A DNA stretch of 64,000 bases from the NCBI GenBank assembly GCA_903904835.1, contig CAIVEI010000167.1, positions 1 through 64,000 of the forward strand. The letters run 5' to 3'. The notes under the pieces were generated by a model. That model had not been told where the DNA came from. It worked only from the letters and a program-made list of their open reading frames with translations, and searched no databases. Shown here in pieces: positions 1 to 8,017 of this stretch; within the stretch, counting starts at the first letter, position 1; the number at the start of each line of letters is the position of its first letter. The translations under genes and the position numbers were made by a program. Source of the stretch: an uncultured Schlesneria sp. GTDB taxonomy: Bacteria > Planctomycetota > Planctomycetia > Planctomycetales > Planctomycetaceae.

Positions 1-114
1 TCCACCTGTGCATGCGTCTCGGTGAAATGTATTGTTGGGTAAGCCGGATGCGGGAAATCTGCCAGTCCGGTTTGAAGAGGGGGGAGGCGGCTATCGCTCC
101 TCCCCTACTCTACT
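1..114 (+). mobile_element. 3' end of a group II intron (domains V and VI)
   Basis: Domain V is visible at 41-73. The 8-bp lower stem AAGCCGGA/TCCGGTTT carries the catalytic AGC triad at 42-44. The upper stem GCGG/CTGC (50-53 with 59-62) is capped by GAAAT, and there is an AG bulge at 64-65. Domain VI follows as a GGGGAGG/CCTCCCC hairpin (81-87 with 99-105) with a candidate branch-point A at 107. The intron probably ends near 113-114. The sequence before domain V also resembles the tail seen downstream of intron-encoded reverse transcriptases. The body and any reverse transcriptase would lie upstream of the window. Domain V is slightly off the usual form (a T/C mismatch next to the bulge), so the intron may or may not still be active. 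The flank up to about 278 contains no gene I can recognise. Confidence 0.72.
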
Positions 115-278
115 GGTCAAAAATTTTTACCTATCGCAAATTGATCAGCACATCACTCAAAGTCATGATTGCTTTTGGTGTTTCTGGTCTAAGCAGCTCG
201 CGTGTCGCGCCGAATCTGACGTGGTGAAGATTGATTTAACGACGACGAACACCCTCTCCGTTCAGGAGCATGATTTCT

Positions 279-1325
279 GTGCGAGTTTTTGTTTCAGAAT
301 TTCTCGTTGGTGGAGCGTCATCAGGATCGGCGGTGTCGACATCAATGCGTTACGAGGGCCTGGCAATGCTTCAGGCCGTCACGGAAGATATTGCAAGGTT
401 GCCCGGAGTTTCTGTCGTGACAACGCTCGAGTCAGAGGTTCTCTTTTCGCCGAACATTGAAGTCATCCGAGTCGATAACCCGTTTGATGAATTCGATTTA
501 TTTCAACGATTGCTTAGTGAAGTCGATGCCGTTCTCGTGATCGCACCGGAAACAGACGGAGTGCTTGCGGAGCGATGTCGGCAGGTCGCCGCTGCCAACG
601 TCACTTCCTGGAATTGTTCTGTCGCGGCGATTGAACTTTGCGGGGACAAACTGCGGCTGGCCCATCATCTGGCGGCTCATGGGATACCAACTCTTTCGAC
701 GAAGCTCGTCGATCTCGATCAACCACCAGACACGCAGTCATTTCCGGTTGTGCTAAAGCCACGCGACGGGGCAGGGTCCTGCCTGACGTTTCTGGTCAAC
801 AATTGCCAGCACTGGGAGCATGCCTCTCAGTCGTTTCGCGACGCTGGGGCCTCGTCCGAGTGTCTTTCTCAGCCGTTTATCATGGGCCGCCCGTTGTCGG
901 TTGGCGTTAATATCAGTCTTGATTGTCAGCGGATCGAATGTCTGCCGGTTGGCGAGCAACGTCTCTCAACGGACGGCCGGTTTCAATACCTTGGGGGAGC
1001 GATTCCGGCCAACATCTCGACCAAGGGACAAGCCGCCATTCATGATCTTGTCGTCGCAACGTGCCGTTCGATCGAAGGACTGGCGGGTTATGTCGGGTTC
1101 GATCTGTTGCTGACGGACGATCAGTCGCCAGTCATCGTCGAGATTAATCCTCGTCTCACGACGTCCTATATCGGCTATCGACAACTGTACGCGGACGCGA
1201 TCCCGATGCGGTGGTTATCATCGGCTGACAAGAGACCATTGACCGTATGTCGCGCAGAACCGGTCGAGTTTGTACCGATGCCAGCAGACGTCGTCATACA
1301 ACAGGCAAATCCCACGAGTTCGTGA
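279..1325 (+). CDS. ATP-grasp ligase, MfnD/OrfY-like (cofactor biosynthesis)
   Basis: ATP-grasp superfamily protein of about 348 aa. These enzymes form an acyl-phosphate with ATP and couple it to an amine. The C-terminal half shows the expected layout: a lysine strand (FPVVLKPRDGAGS), the swapped ATP-binding loop (QPFIMGRPLSVGV) and the metal/ATP-binding end (GFDLLL then VIVEINPRLTTSYIG, where the E and N are the usual Mg ligands). The N-terminus reads VRVFVSEFLVGG, like the start of tyramine-glutamate ligase (MfnD) and of the OrfY-type proteins associated with methanofuran/tetrahydromethanopterin C1 metabolism, which planctomycetes possess. I place the start at GTG 279 because AGGAG (264-268) is 10 nt upstream. 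The ATG at 270 would leave only 1 nt between that site and the start codon. The substrate is inferred, and the neighbours here do not confirm a C1 cluster. Confidence 0.75.
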   Translation: MRVFVSEFLVGGASSGSAVSTSMRYEGLAMLQAVTEDIARLPGVSVVTTLESEVLFSPNIEVIRVDNPFDEFDLFQRLLSEVDAVLVIAPETDGVLAERCRQVAAANVTSWNCSVAAIELCGDKLRLAHHLAAHGIPTLSTKLVDLDQPPDTQSFPVVLKPRDGAGSCLTFLVNNCQHWEHASQSFRDAGASSECLSQPFIMGRPLSVGVNISLDCQRIECLPVGEQRLSTDGRFQYLGGAIPANISTKGQAAIHDLVVATCRSIEGLAGYVGFDLLLTDDQSPVIVEINPRLTTSYIGYRQLYADAIPMRWLSSADKRPLTVCRAEPVEFVPMPADVVIQQANPTSS

Positions 1326-1460
1326 GGGTTCACGTTGTTTGCGTGGCGGTATGTGCTTTCCGCAAACCGAATAACGATCGAAGCCGGCAGACTTGAATGG
1401 TGGTCGTGACCAAAGTACGACAGATCCAGATACATCTCAATTCCACTCGAAGGATCAGGC

Positions 1461-2735
1461 ATGCTTAACCGGCGTTCGTTTCTTGGTACTGTTGGAGCTG
1501 GAATTGTCGGGGTTAATCAGCTTGCATCTGCGATCGAACCCGCTGCATCCCCTCGAAAACGGCTGGCGGTCATCACCACCGAATGGAAGTATCACACGCA
1601 TGCCTGGCACATGCCGGAGCGGTTCCTTCACGGATATCCGATCAAAGGTAAGTGGCATCGGCCAACGCTTGATATCGTTGCGGCGTATGTCGATCAGCAC
1701 CCTGATGGGGATCTCAGCCGTAGCCGTGCCGACGAATTCGGATTTAAAATCTATCCGACCATCGCCGAGACCTTACGTTGCGGCGGTGATCGACTGGCTG
1801 TCGATGCGGTGCTGATCATTGGCGAACATGGGACATATCCCAAGTCTGAATTCGAACAGACGAAATACCCACGTTATGAATTCTTCAAACAGGTCACAGA
1901 CGTGTATCGCAAAGATGGAAAGTCATTGCCCGTCTTCAACGATAAGCATCTGTCGTGGAAATGGGATTGGGCGAAAGAGATGGTTGATCTTTCTCGCGAG
2001 TTGAACTTTGCGTTCGGTGCTGGATCGTCACTTCCAGTCACTTGGCGCATGCCCGATATCGAGCTTCCTTATGGAGCCGAAGTCGAAGAATTAATGAGTG
2101 TCGCGATCGGCAGTATCGACAGTTATGACTTTCATGCGTTGGAAGTGATTCAGTGCATGGCCGAGCGGCGGCGGGGTGGCGAGACGGGTGTTGTTGCGAT
2201 GCAGGCACTTCGTGGTGATGCCGTCTGGAAAGCGATGGAAGCGGGGAGTTGGGCGAATGGCGGATGGGATTCAAAGCTGTTTGATGCCTGTCTTTCCCGC
2301 ACTCAGACGCTGGCTCAGCCAGCGACGTTCAGCCACCGATACCCGACGCCGGCACAAATACAGGAATGGGTCAAAGAACCGGTGGCCTATCGGTTTGAAT
2401 ATGCAGATGGTGTCAAAGCGACAATGTTGTTGATGAACGGCCTCGTCGGCGACTTCACGTTTGCCGCTCGCATTAAAGGCCTGGCCGAGCCTCTCTCGAC
2501 GCTTTTTTATCTTCCACCCGTTCCGAATGTCGTTTACTCGGCCGAATTAATGTCGAAGGCGGAAGAGACTTTCCTGATGGGAAAAGCACCGTACCCGATT
2601 GAACGGACGTTGCTGACGACAGGTCTTGTTGAAGCGGGCGTGAGGTCATTGGGGACAGGTCAGAAACGAATCGAAACGCCACATCTGATAATTCGCTATC
2701 AGGTCTCGAAAGAGTCAACATACGCTCGGTCGTGA
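1461..2735 (+). CDS. Tat-exported protein of unknown function (planctomycete type)
   Basis: A 424-aa protein with a twin-arginine signal (NRRSFLG followed by a hydrophobic stretch, cleavage near the SAIEP region). The start ATG has AAGGA at 1450-1454, 6 nt upstream. The mature part begins with an alpha/beta strand (KRLAVITTEW) followed by Lys, His and Trp residues. Further on there is a conserved-looking stretch (DAVLIIGEHGTYP) and a late segment (YRFEYADGVKATMLLMNG) reminiscent of the C-terminal half of Gfo/Idh-like proteins. No catalytic motif can be assigned with confidence. It lies 135 bp after the ATP-grasp gene on the same strand and ends 11 bp from the convergent TolC-like gene. It resembles a family I associate with planctomycetes and Verrucomicrobia, but I know of no function. 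Periplasmic location is inferred from the signal. Confidence 0.7.
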   Translation: MLNRRSFLGTVGAGIVGVNQLASAIEPAASPRKRLAVITTEWKYHTHAWHMPERFLHGYPIKGKWHRPTLDIVAAYVDQHPDGDLSRSRADEFGFKIYPTIAETLRCGGDRLAVDAVLIIGEHGTYPKSEFEQTKYPRYEFFKQVTDVYRKDGKSLPVFNDKHLSWKWDWAKEMVDLSRELNFAFGAGSSLPVTWRMPDIELPYGAEVEELMSVAIGSIDSYDFHALEVIQCMAERRRGGETGVVAMQALRGDAVWKAMEAGSWANGGWDSKLFDACLSRTQTLAQPATFSHRYPTPAQIQEWVKEPVAYRFEYADGVKATMLLMNGLVGDFTFAARIKGLAEPLSTLFYLPPVPNVVYSAELMSKAEETFLMGKAPYPIERTLLTTGLVEAGVRSLGTGQKRIETPHLIIRYQVSKESTYARS

Positions 2736-2746
2736 ACGCGATCGGC

Positions 2747-4294
2747 TTATTCGAGCGTCGTGCCGTCCGGCTGAAGGACTCCACTGACCGTCAACGATTC
2801 GAGTGGAGTGCCTGTTGACGCAGTCACAGCGACTGCGGCCTGAAGTAATTCGTTGAGCGCATCGAGGTCGGCTCGTTGGTTTTGGAGCAGGCTGTTTCGA
2901 GCTTGTAATACTCGCAGGATATCAACTTCACCCGCCTTGAATTGTTCTTCCAGACGTTGAAGCTCGACGGGCAGGGCGGCTTGTGGCGCATCCCCATTTT
3001 CGAGCATCAGTTGCCGTGCCCGTTCATAACGATTCGCTGCTGCGATTGCTTCCAGTCGCGCCCGGGTCGCCAGATTATTTGAGGTCACGGCGCGTTGGTT
3101 GAGTTCCGCTTCGCGTTGCCTCAACAGTGGAATGCCGCTGTTGTTGACAGGGAGGTCCATCTGACCTTGAAAGCCAAGAAAGACGGTCCCGAAATCGTCT
3201 CTGGAGTAGAAAGGTCCGATCTGCACATCAGGAATTCGGTTCGCATTCGCGAGGTTGGTGTTGGCTCGAGCGGTATCAACATCGGCTCGCGCCGCCATGA
3301 CATCCGGACGAGTCGTCGCCATCTCGGCCAATTGAGACGATTCGGCAGGTCGCCATGTCCACCGGATGATATCGTCGTCAAGTTCCAGTGGCATCTCTGG
3401 CGGCAAGCCGAGATGGCGTTTGAGATCGAGTAGCGCTGTCTGCAGATTGGCTTCCGCAATGCGTTGCTGTTGTCGTGTTGAACGGGCATCGAGTCGGACA
3501 ATTGCCACATCAGCCGCCGTCGATTGACCTTCTTCCAATTGACGTTTCAAAATCACCAGTAACTGTCGATTGTTTTCGGCGTTAATATTGGCAAGATCAC
3601 GCAGGCCTCGTTGGTAGACCGCAGCAAAATAGAGTCGCTCGGTCTGAGCGACGTTCAGCAATTCCGCCTGCAAGACGTTCCAGCGGATACTGTTCAAGGC
3701 GGCACAGGCGGATTCTTCGCGGTGCTGCTGTTGATGGCCAAGTTGGATCTGCTGCATCAACAGGACATAATGGAAAGTTGACCCTGACCCACCGGAAGTA
3801 TTCCGTTGATAGGGTGTCGAACGGACTTGGACAAACGGATTGAACGGGTATGTCTGAGCCACTCCGACGGTCGCCGAGCCAACTCCCTCGGCCTGCCGTA
3901 ACGAGTTGAGATCCGGGTTTTGAGCAAGTGCCGTTTCGACTGCGCTTTGGATCGAAAACCGATTGACAGGAATCGTGGAGACCGGTGCAACAGAAGCGTC
4001 ATTGATCGCTTCTGCCGAGACTTGCTGAACCGTGTCGAGCTGTGCCTGGACGGTCGCTGAGTCGCGTACATCGTTTGCGGACAATCGATCTGTCTCAGAA
4101 CCAACGACTGTCCCATCGGCAGATTTTGCCGTCTGAGGAGCGGAAGCCGTCGAGTTCTTACGACTTCGAGTCTCGATGGGGTCAGAGGCAACGCGAATAG
4201 AATTTGCGGGACGATGCGCTACGGACGCAGAGCGGCACGCTGGCACAAACGACAGTGCGAGCGTGAGAGCGATTCCCGTCCGGTGAATTCTCAT
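2747..4294 (-). CDS. TolC-family outer-membrane efflux protein
   Basis: A 515-aa exported protein with a hydrophobic N-terminus ending in a possible lipobox (FVPAC), followed by a Ser/Thr/Ala-rich low-complexity stretch to about residue 115. The rest is two similar long-helix repeats typical of TolC/CusC outer-membrane factors, with heptad-like segments such as LRQAEGVGSATVGVAQ, QRIAEANLQTALLDLKRHLG and the late AELNQRAVTSNNLATRARLE. A typical motif near the C-terminus (FKAGEVDILRVLQARNSLL) is characteristic of the family. It would form the outer-membrane channel of an RND or ABC efflux system. No inner-membrane pump or membrane-fusion partner lies next to it in this window, so the transported substrate is unknown. 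The long N-terminal linker is unusual for the family. Converges on the Tat-exported protein with an 11-bp gap. Confidence 0.85.
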   Translation of the reverse strand: MRIHRTGIALTLALSFVPACRSASVAHRPANSIRVASDPIETRSRKNSTASAPQTAKSADGTVVGSETDRLSANDVRDSATVQAQLDTVQQVSAEAINDASVAPVSTIPVNRFSIQSAVETALAQNPDLNSLRQAEGVGSATVGVAQTYPFNPFVQVRSTPYQRNTSGGSGSTFHYVLLMQQIQLGHQQQHREESACAALNSIRWNVLQAELLNVAQTERLYFAAVYQRGLRDLANINAENNRQLLVILKRQLEEGQSTAADVAIVRLDARSTRQQQRIAEANLQTALLDLKRHLGLPPEMPLELDDDIIRWTWRPAESSQLAEMATTRPDVMAARADVDTARANTNLANANRIPDVQIGPFYSRDDFGTVFLGFQGQMDLPVNNSGIPLLRQREAELNQRAVTSNNLATRARLEAIAAANRYERARQLMLENGDAPQAALPVELQRLEEQFKAGEVDILRVLQARNSLLQNQRADLDALNELLQAAVAVTASTGTPLESLTVSGVLQPDGTTLE

Positions 4295-4641
4295 GACGTT
4301 CCTTGTCCATCTCTCGCTGTTAGCAAGTCACTGCATCCCTGCAATCCCGCTTTCGTTTTCGACCCGTCAAGATGTGCGAGTCGAGCTTATGCCGGGGGTT
4401 GGTCATCGCTTGAACCGGATCATGGTGAATATGCCTGTCGCGATGCTTGGACCCGATGATCCCTTTTTAGGGATGAAGATGAGTTTGCGGAATGCAACGC
4501 TCGTGAGAGAAGAAAGCGTGTTGGCAAAAAGCTCCTTTGTAATGGAACTGGAACGTCTTCGACATCTGGCACATGTGGAGCAATATTTGGCAATTGGAAA
4601 GCAAGCAACTCGGAATAGCCCTTGAGAACACTCGTCTCAGT
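4295..4641. other. intergenic stretch, no gene recognised
   Basis: 347 bp between the starts-side of the TolC-like gene and the stop of the kinase gene. An open frame on the plus strand (4293-4625) lacks a credible ribosome site and resembles no protein I know. It should contain the promoter of the TolC-like gene near 4295-4400, but I cannot point to a convincing box. Confidence 0.4.
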
Positions 4642-6819
4642 CTATTGAGTATGGATAACGTGTTCTTCGGATTCGATCGGATCGTTGATTACGGCACCTG
4701 GCGGATGGTCAGTTGCTTCTGGTGCAATCTCAAGTCGCTCAAGGTTTTCCGCTGGAGCTAGTGGCGGGGCGGCAGGCTCGTTTGATGGCAAATCACTATT
4801 CAGAGGGGTTTCGAGATTTTTATCTTTTTCTGCCGCAGCATCGGTTCGATCTGACAACGTTGTTCGTGTTTCGTTTGTTGTGATTTCCCGCCAGAGACGA
4901 AGCAGGCCTGACGGAAGCGCAGGGGCTTCCCAAGTATCGACGTCACGCAAATATGGCTGATAGTTTTGATCGAATTTCGTTGTGGCAATCGTCCATCGGA
5001 ACCATTTTCCGCGTCGGCCGATCCAGAAGCGAATCGGCAAGCTACCGGCCTCCCAACCGAGAAGCTGGGGGTATCTGAGATTACTCGGATTATAGCTTGT
5101 TCCCATCCCCGGCATCCCCATACCGGGTGGCATTGCGATGTTTTGGGGTGCTACGGATCCCATCATAGACCCGCTCGGTCCGGTTCCGTTCCCATTCAAT
5201 CGGGGTGAAATTAGCGGAATTGGTGTGGATTCACTGGCGTAAACAGGCAACTTGTCACGCAGAAACTTTTGCTGGGCGACAGGGAGTTTCGAGTCGATTT
5301 CCGTCCAAAGGTCGTTCTCCAACTTGACAATCTCGTCGTCAAATTTTTCGATTACCACGGTCGCCGGTAATCCGCCGTCTAAGGAACTTATTGTTCTATG
5401 ACGAGCTTCAATTTCCAGATATTTGCTGTGAATCCTGGCCAGGATCTGGTTCACGATCAACCGATTTTCAGTCGTCAGTTGGTCCGTTCCGAAGTTTGCA
5501 TTCAACTTCGGGCCATCGTCTGTGAACTGAACGATCGCTTCGGCTTCAAACGGATCAAGCGTGGCAGCTTCAAGCTCACGAATGACAAGATTTTTGGCTT
5601 CATCGTTGGCTTGCTGCTCCAGTTTTTCGGCTCGGAATCGTGCTACCGACGCTTCATATTGTTTTGCAGCAGCCTGTTGTTCCAGCATGCGCCGATGATT
5701 GGCCATTTCGGCTGGCATGGATGCTAAAAAACTAATGGTCAACAAGGCCGCCACCGCCGTTGCCAGGAATCCAATCACCATCATGATCCGGCCTATTGCT
5801 GCGGTCCACGTTCGACGTGGTTTCTTCACGACAGGCAAGGGCGCCACACGGGGCTGGCTTCGGATCGATTCGACGTCGCATTTGACATCGCTTGCCTGCT
5901 GATAACGGCGGTCTGGTTCCTTTTCGAGTGTTCGAAGAACGACGTCGTCGAGGCGCACATCGAGTTGATACTTCTGTGACGGAGGAGCGAACCTGCCAAG
6001 CGGAAGCTCACCCGTCAGCAGTTCGTAAAAGACCACTCCCAGCGAAAAGATGTCAGCTCGATGATCGACGCCGCGAGTTCCTTCCATCTGCTCGGGTGCC
6101 ATATACATCGGTGTTCCCATCACCTGATGAGTTCCCGTCAAGTTTGGAACATCTGGCGAATTGCCGAGCAGCTTTGCCAGGCCGAAGTCGGCAATTTTCA
6201 CACGGCCTCGTTTATCGATCAGGATATTCTCGGGCTTGATATCACGATGAACAACCCCTTCCTCATGCGCGAATTGCAGGGCGTCGCAGATTTGAGTGAC
6301 GATTGCTAAGGCATCCTTCGCCGAAATTTGACCGGCTCGAATCGCCTGCCGTAACGTGACCCCATCAATGTATTCCATCAGCAGAAAGTAGACGCTGTCC
6401 CGCTGACCAAATTCATAGACTGTCACAATGTGCTGATGACCCAAGAGCGCCAATGCTCGGGCTTCCCGCTGGAATCGTTCGGCAAAGCTGGGGTCATGAG
6501 CGACTTCATCGGGCAGAATCTTGAGTGCCGCCCAGCGATCGAGTTCCCGCTGCCGCACCTTATAAACGGCTCCCATGCCCCCTTGACCAAGCAGTTCGAT
6601 AATTTCCAACTGGGGGAACCGTGGAGCCAGTTCGGCAGGAGCTGGCGGTGTCCAGCTTCGGCGTCGCCCGGACGGACCGCTACTACCGACGCAGTTGCTT
6701 CCACTCAGATAGGTGTTCGGAGACAACCCCTGCTGGAGCAGGCATGTTGGACAGACCCCCGGAGGAAAATTTGCTGGAAGATCTGATCCACATCGCGAGC
6801 ATTTTGTGAAATCGCTCAT
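4642..6819 (-). CDS. membrane-anchored serine/threonine protein kinase with N-terminal zinc ribbon
   Basis: Hanks-type kinase of 725 aa. I start at the ATG giving MSDFTKCSRCG, because the upstream extension is not family-like. A four-cysteine zinc ribbon (CSRCG...CPTC, residues 7-26) precedes the catalytic domain: glycine loop GQGGMGAV (78-85), ATP lysine K100 (AALKIL), catalytic HRDIKPEN (191-198), DFG 211-213 and APE 241-243, so all key residues are present. A single transmembrane helix follows at about 339-367. The C-terminal half contains long charged helices with a coiled-coil look (MLEQQAAAKQYEASVARFRAEKLEQQ) and a Pro/Met/Gly-rich section, then an acidic tail; it is probably extracytoplasmic or sensory. 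It is divergent from an ECF-like sigma factor gene 376 bp away. Sigma/kinase neighbours are common in planctomycetes, so the kinase may control that sigma factor. Confidence 0.92.
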   Translation of the reverse strand: MSDFTKCSRCGSDLPANFPPGVCPTCLLQQGLSPNTYLSGSNCVGSSGPSGRRRSWTPPAPAELAPRFPQLEIIELLGQGGMGAVYKVRQRELDRWAALKILPDEVAHDPSFAERFQREARALALLGHQHIVTVYEFGQRDSVYFLLMEYIDGVTLRQAIRAGQISAKDALAIVTQICDALQFAHEEGVVHRDIKPENILIDKRGRVKIADFGLAKLLGNSPDVPNLTGTHQVMGTPMYMAPEQMEGTRGVDHRADIFSLGVVFYELLTGELPLGRFAPPSQKYQLDVRLDDVVLRTLEKEPDRRYQQASDVKCDVESIRSQPRVAPLPVVKKPRRTWTAAIGRIMMVIGFLATAVAALLTISFLASMPAEMANHRRMLEQQAAAKQYEASVARFRAEKLEQQANDEAKNLVIRELEAATLDPFEAEAIVQFTDDGPKLNANFGTDQLTTENRLIVNQILARIHSKYLEIEARHRTISSLDGGLPATVVIEKFDDEIVKLENDLWTEIDSKLPVAQQKFLRDKLPVYASESTPIPLISPRLNGNGTGPSGSMMGSVAPQNIAMPPGMGMPGMGTSYNPSNLRYPQLLGWEAGSLPIRFWIGRRGKWFRWTIATTKFDQNYQPYLRDVDTWEAPALPSGLLRLWREITTNETRTTLSDRTDAAAEKDKNLETPLNSDLPSNEPAAPPLAPAENLERLEIAPEATDHPPGAVINDPIESEEHVIHTQ

Positions 6820-6951
6820 GGCAACACCTGTCGAAAAAAACATGGCGAAAGAGCACCTATCATAAAGAGAAGATTCTTTTAACAAACGTTACACGAAATT
6901 TTTGGATCGAGGTGTCAGTTTTTCTGATTTCGAACAGAAAGCCACGAAAAT

Positions 6952-7053
6952 GGGTGCCACGGTTTTACCGAATTCAGTAAGGCCGTGCTCTTCGGACATG
7001 TTTTTGAACTATAAAGACACGGCCTTGTCGAAGACTCCAAAACCGTGGCACCC
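6952..7053. repeat. palindromic intergenic element with GGGTGCCACGGTTTT ends
   Basis: A 102-bp inverted repeat in the gap between the kinase and sigma genes. The outer arms GGGTGCCACGGTTTT (6952-6966) and AAAACCGTGGCACCC (7039-7053) are perfect complements. Inside them AAGGCCGTG (6979-6987) faces CACGGCCTT (7018-7026), also perfect. The spacers between outer and inner arms differ in sequence but have nearly equal length (12 nt each). It looks like a REP/MITE-like element. Related GTGCCAC-containing palindromes occur near 9.7 kb and 53.5 kb. Confidence 0.8.
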
Positions 7054-7194
7054 CACGTTTCGAACGCTATCCGCTCATAAGGCGCAGCCGTATTCCTCAA
7101 CTCCATTAGGCCGTTTCATCAGACGAGGGCTACACGAGACCGTTTTTGGCGATACACTGATGCCAACACTGTCTTGCACACTTCTGGAGCTCAC

Positions 7195-7965
7195 ATGGCT
7201 CGTCCGTCATCAATCGTCCATCGTCGCTCGCCTCGGTTCGCAACGACGCGATGGAGTCTTGTATTACAGGCAAAAGATAGGCCCTCGGCCGACGCTTTTG
7301 AAGCACTCGCCGACCTCTGTCGAGCCTACTGGTATCCGCTATATGCGATGATTCGGCGTCGATCTCGTGACGGGCATGAAGCTCAAGACCTGACTCAGGA
7401 ATTCTTCGTAAGGCTGCTAGAGAAGGATTTTCTCGACGATGTTGATCCGGCCCGAGGTCGTTTTCGGGCGTTTCTACTCGCTGCCGTCAAGCACTTTCTC
7501 TCCAACGAATGGGACAAGGGTCTGGCCGCAAAACGGGGTGGAGGACTTTGCATCCAGTCGCTCGACGTTCAGGCGTTTGATTGGGATTCAGGAGAATCCC
7601 GATATCTGACCGAACCGTCGCGCGAATTGACTCCCGAACGACTTTTCGAACGACAGTGGGCGATCGCGCTGCTCGACCGAGTCCTCAAACGCCTTCAGGA
7701 CGACTATCTTAAACTGAATAAGATGACTGAGTTTGAAACGCTAACTCCGTTTCTTTCACGTGATCGGGACGGTGCCAACTATGCCGACGCAGCGAAAAAA
7801 CTTCACTCCAGCGAATCAACTGTCCGTGTTGCGGCTCATCGACTTCGCAAGCGGTATCGCGAACTGCTGCGAGAAGAAATTGCTCATACGGTCTCTACCC
7901 CACAAGAAGTCGAAGATGAGTTGCGTTATCTGTTTGTCGTATTAAGCTCAACGAAATCTCAATGA
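7195..7965 (+). CDS. ECF-like RNA polymerase sigma factor
   Basis: A sigma-70 family factor of the planctomycete ECF-like group (256 aa). The N-terminus FATTRWSLVLQA is a hallmark of this group. Region 2 follows (LCRAYWYPLYAMIRRR, then HEAQDLTQEFFVRLLEKDFL, region 2.4-like), and the C-terminal region 4 helix-turn-helix is YADAAKKLHSSESTVRVAAHRLRKRYRELLREEI. Regions 1 and 3 of primary sigma factors are missing, as expected. ATG 7195 is chosen over the TTG at 7174 because GGAG at 7186-7189 lies 5 nt upstream. It is divergent from a membrane Ser/Thr kinase, with a palindromic repeat between them. No anti-sigma factor gene is adjacent, so control by phosphorylation is a reasonable inference but is not shown by the sequence. 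Confidence 0.9.
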   Translation: MARPSSIVHRRSPRFATTRWSLVLQAKDRPSADAFEALADLCRAYWYPLYAMIRRRSRDGHEAQDLTQEFFVRLLEKDFLDDVDPARGRFRAFLLAAVKHFLSNEWDKGLAAKRGGGLCIQSLDVQAFDWDSGESRYLTEPSRELTPERLFERQWAIALLDRVLKRLQDDYLKLNKMTEFETLTPFLSRDRDGANYADAAKKLHSSESTVRVAAHRLRKRYRELLREEIAHTVSTPQEVEDELRYLFVVLSSTKSQ

Positions 7966-8017
7966 ACGGGTATTGATGATCGCCCATGAAGATCGCTTAA
8001 GCAGGTAAATAAAATCC

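Noticed and set aside
4293-4625. Small plus-strand frame of 110 aa upstream of the TolC-like gene
   Set aside because: No ribosome site, no signal peptide of quality and no recognisable family; likely promoter region.
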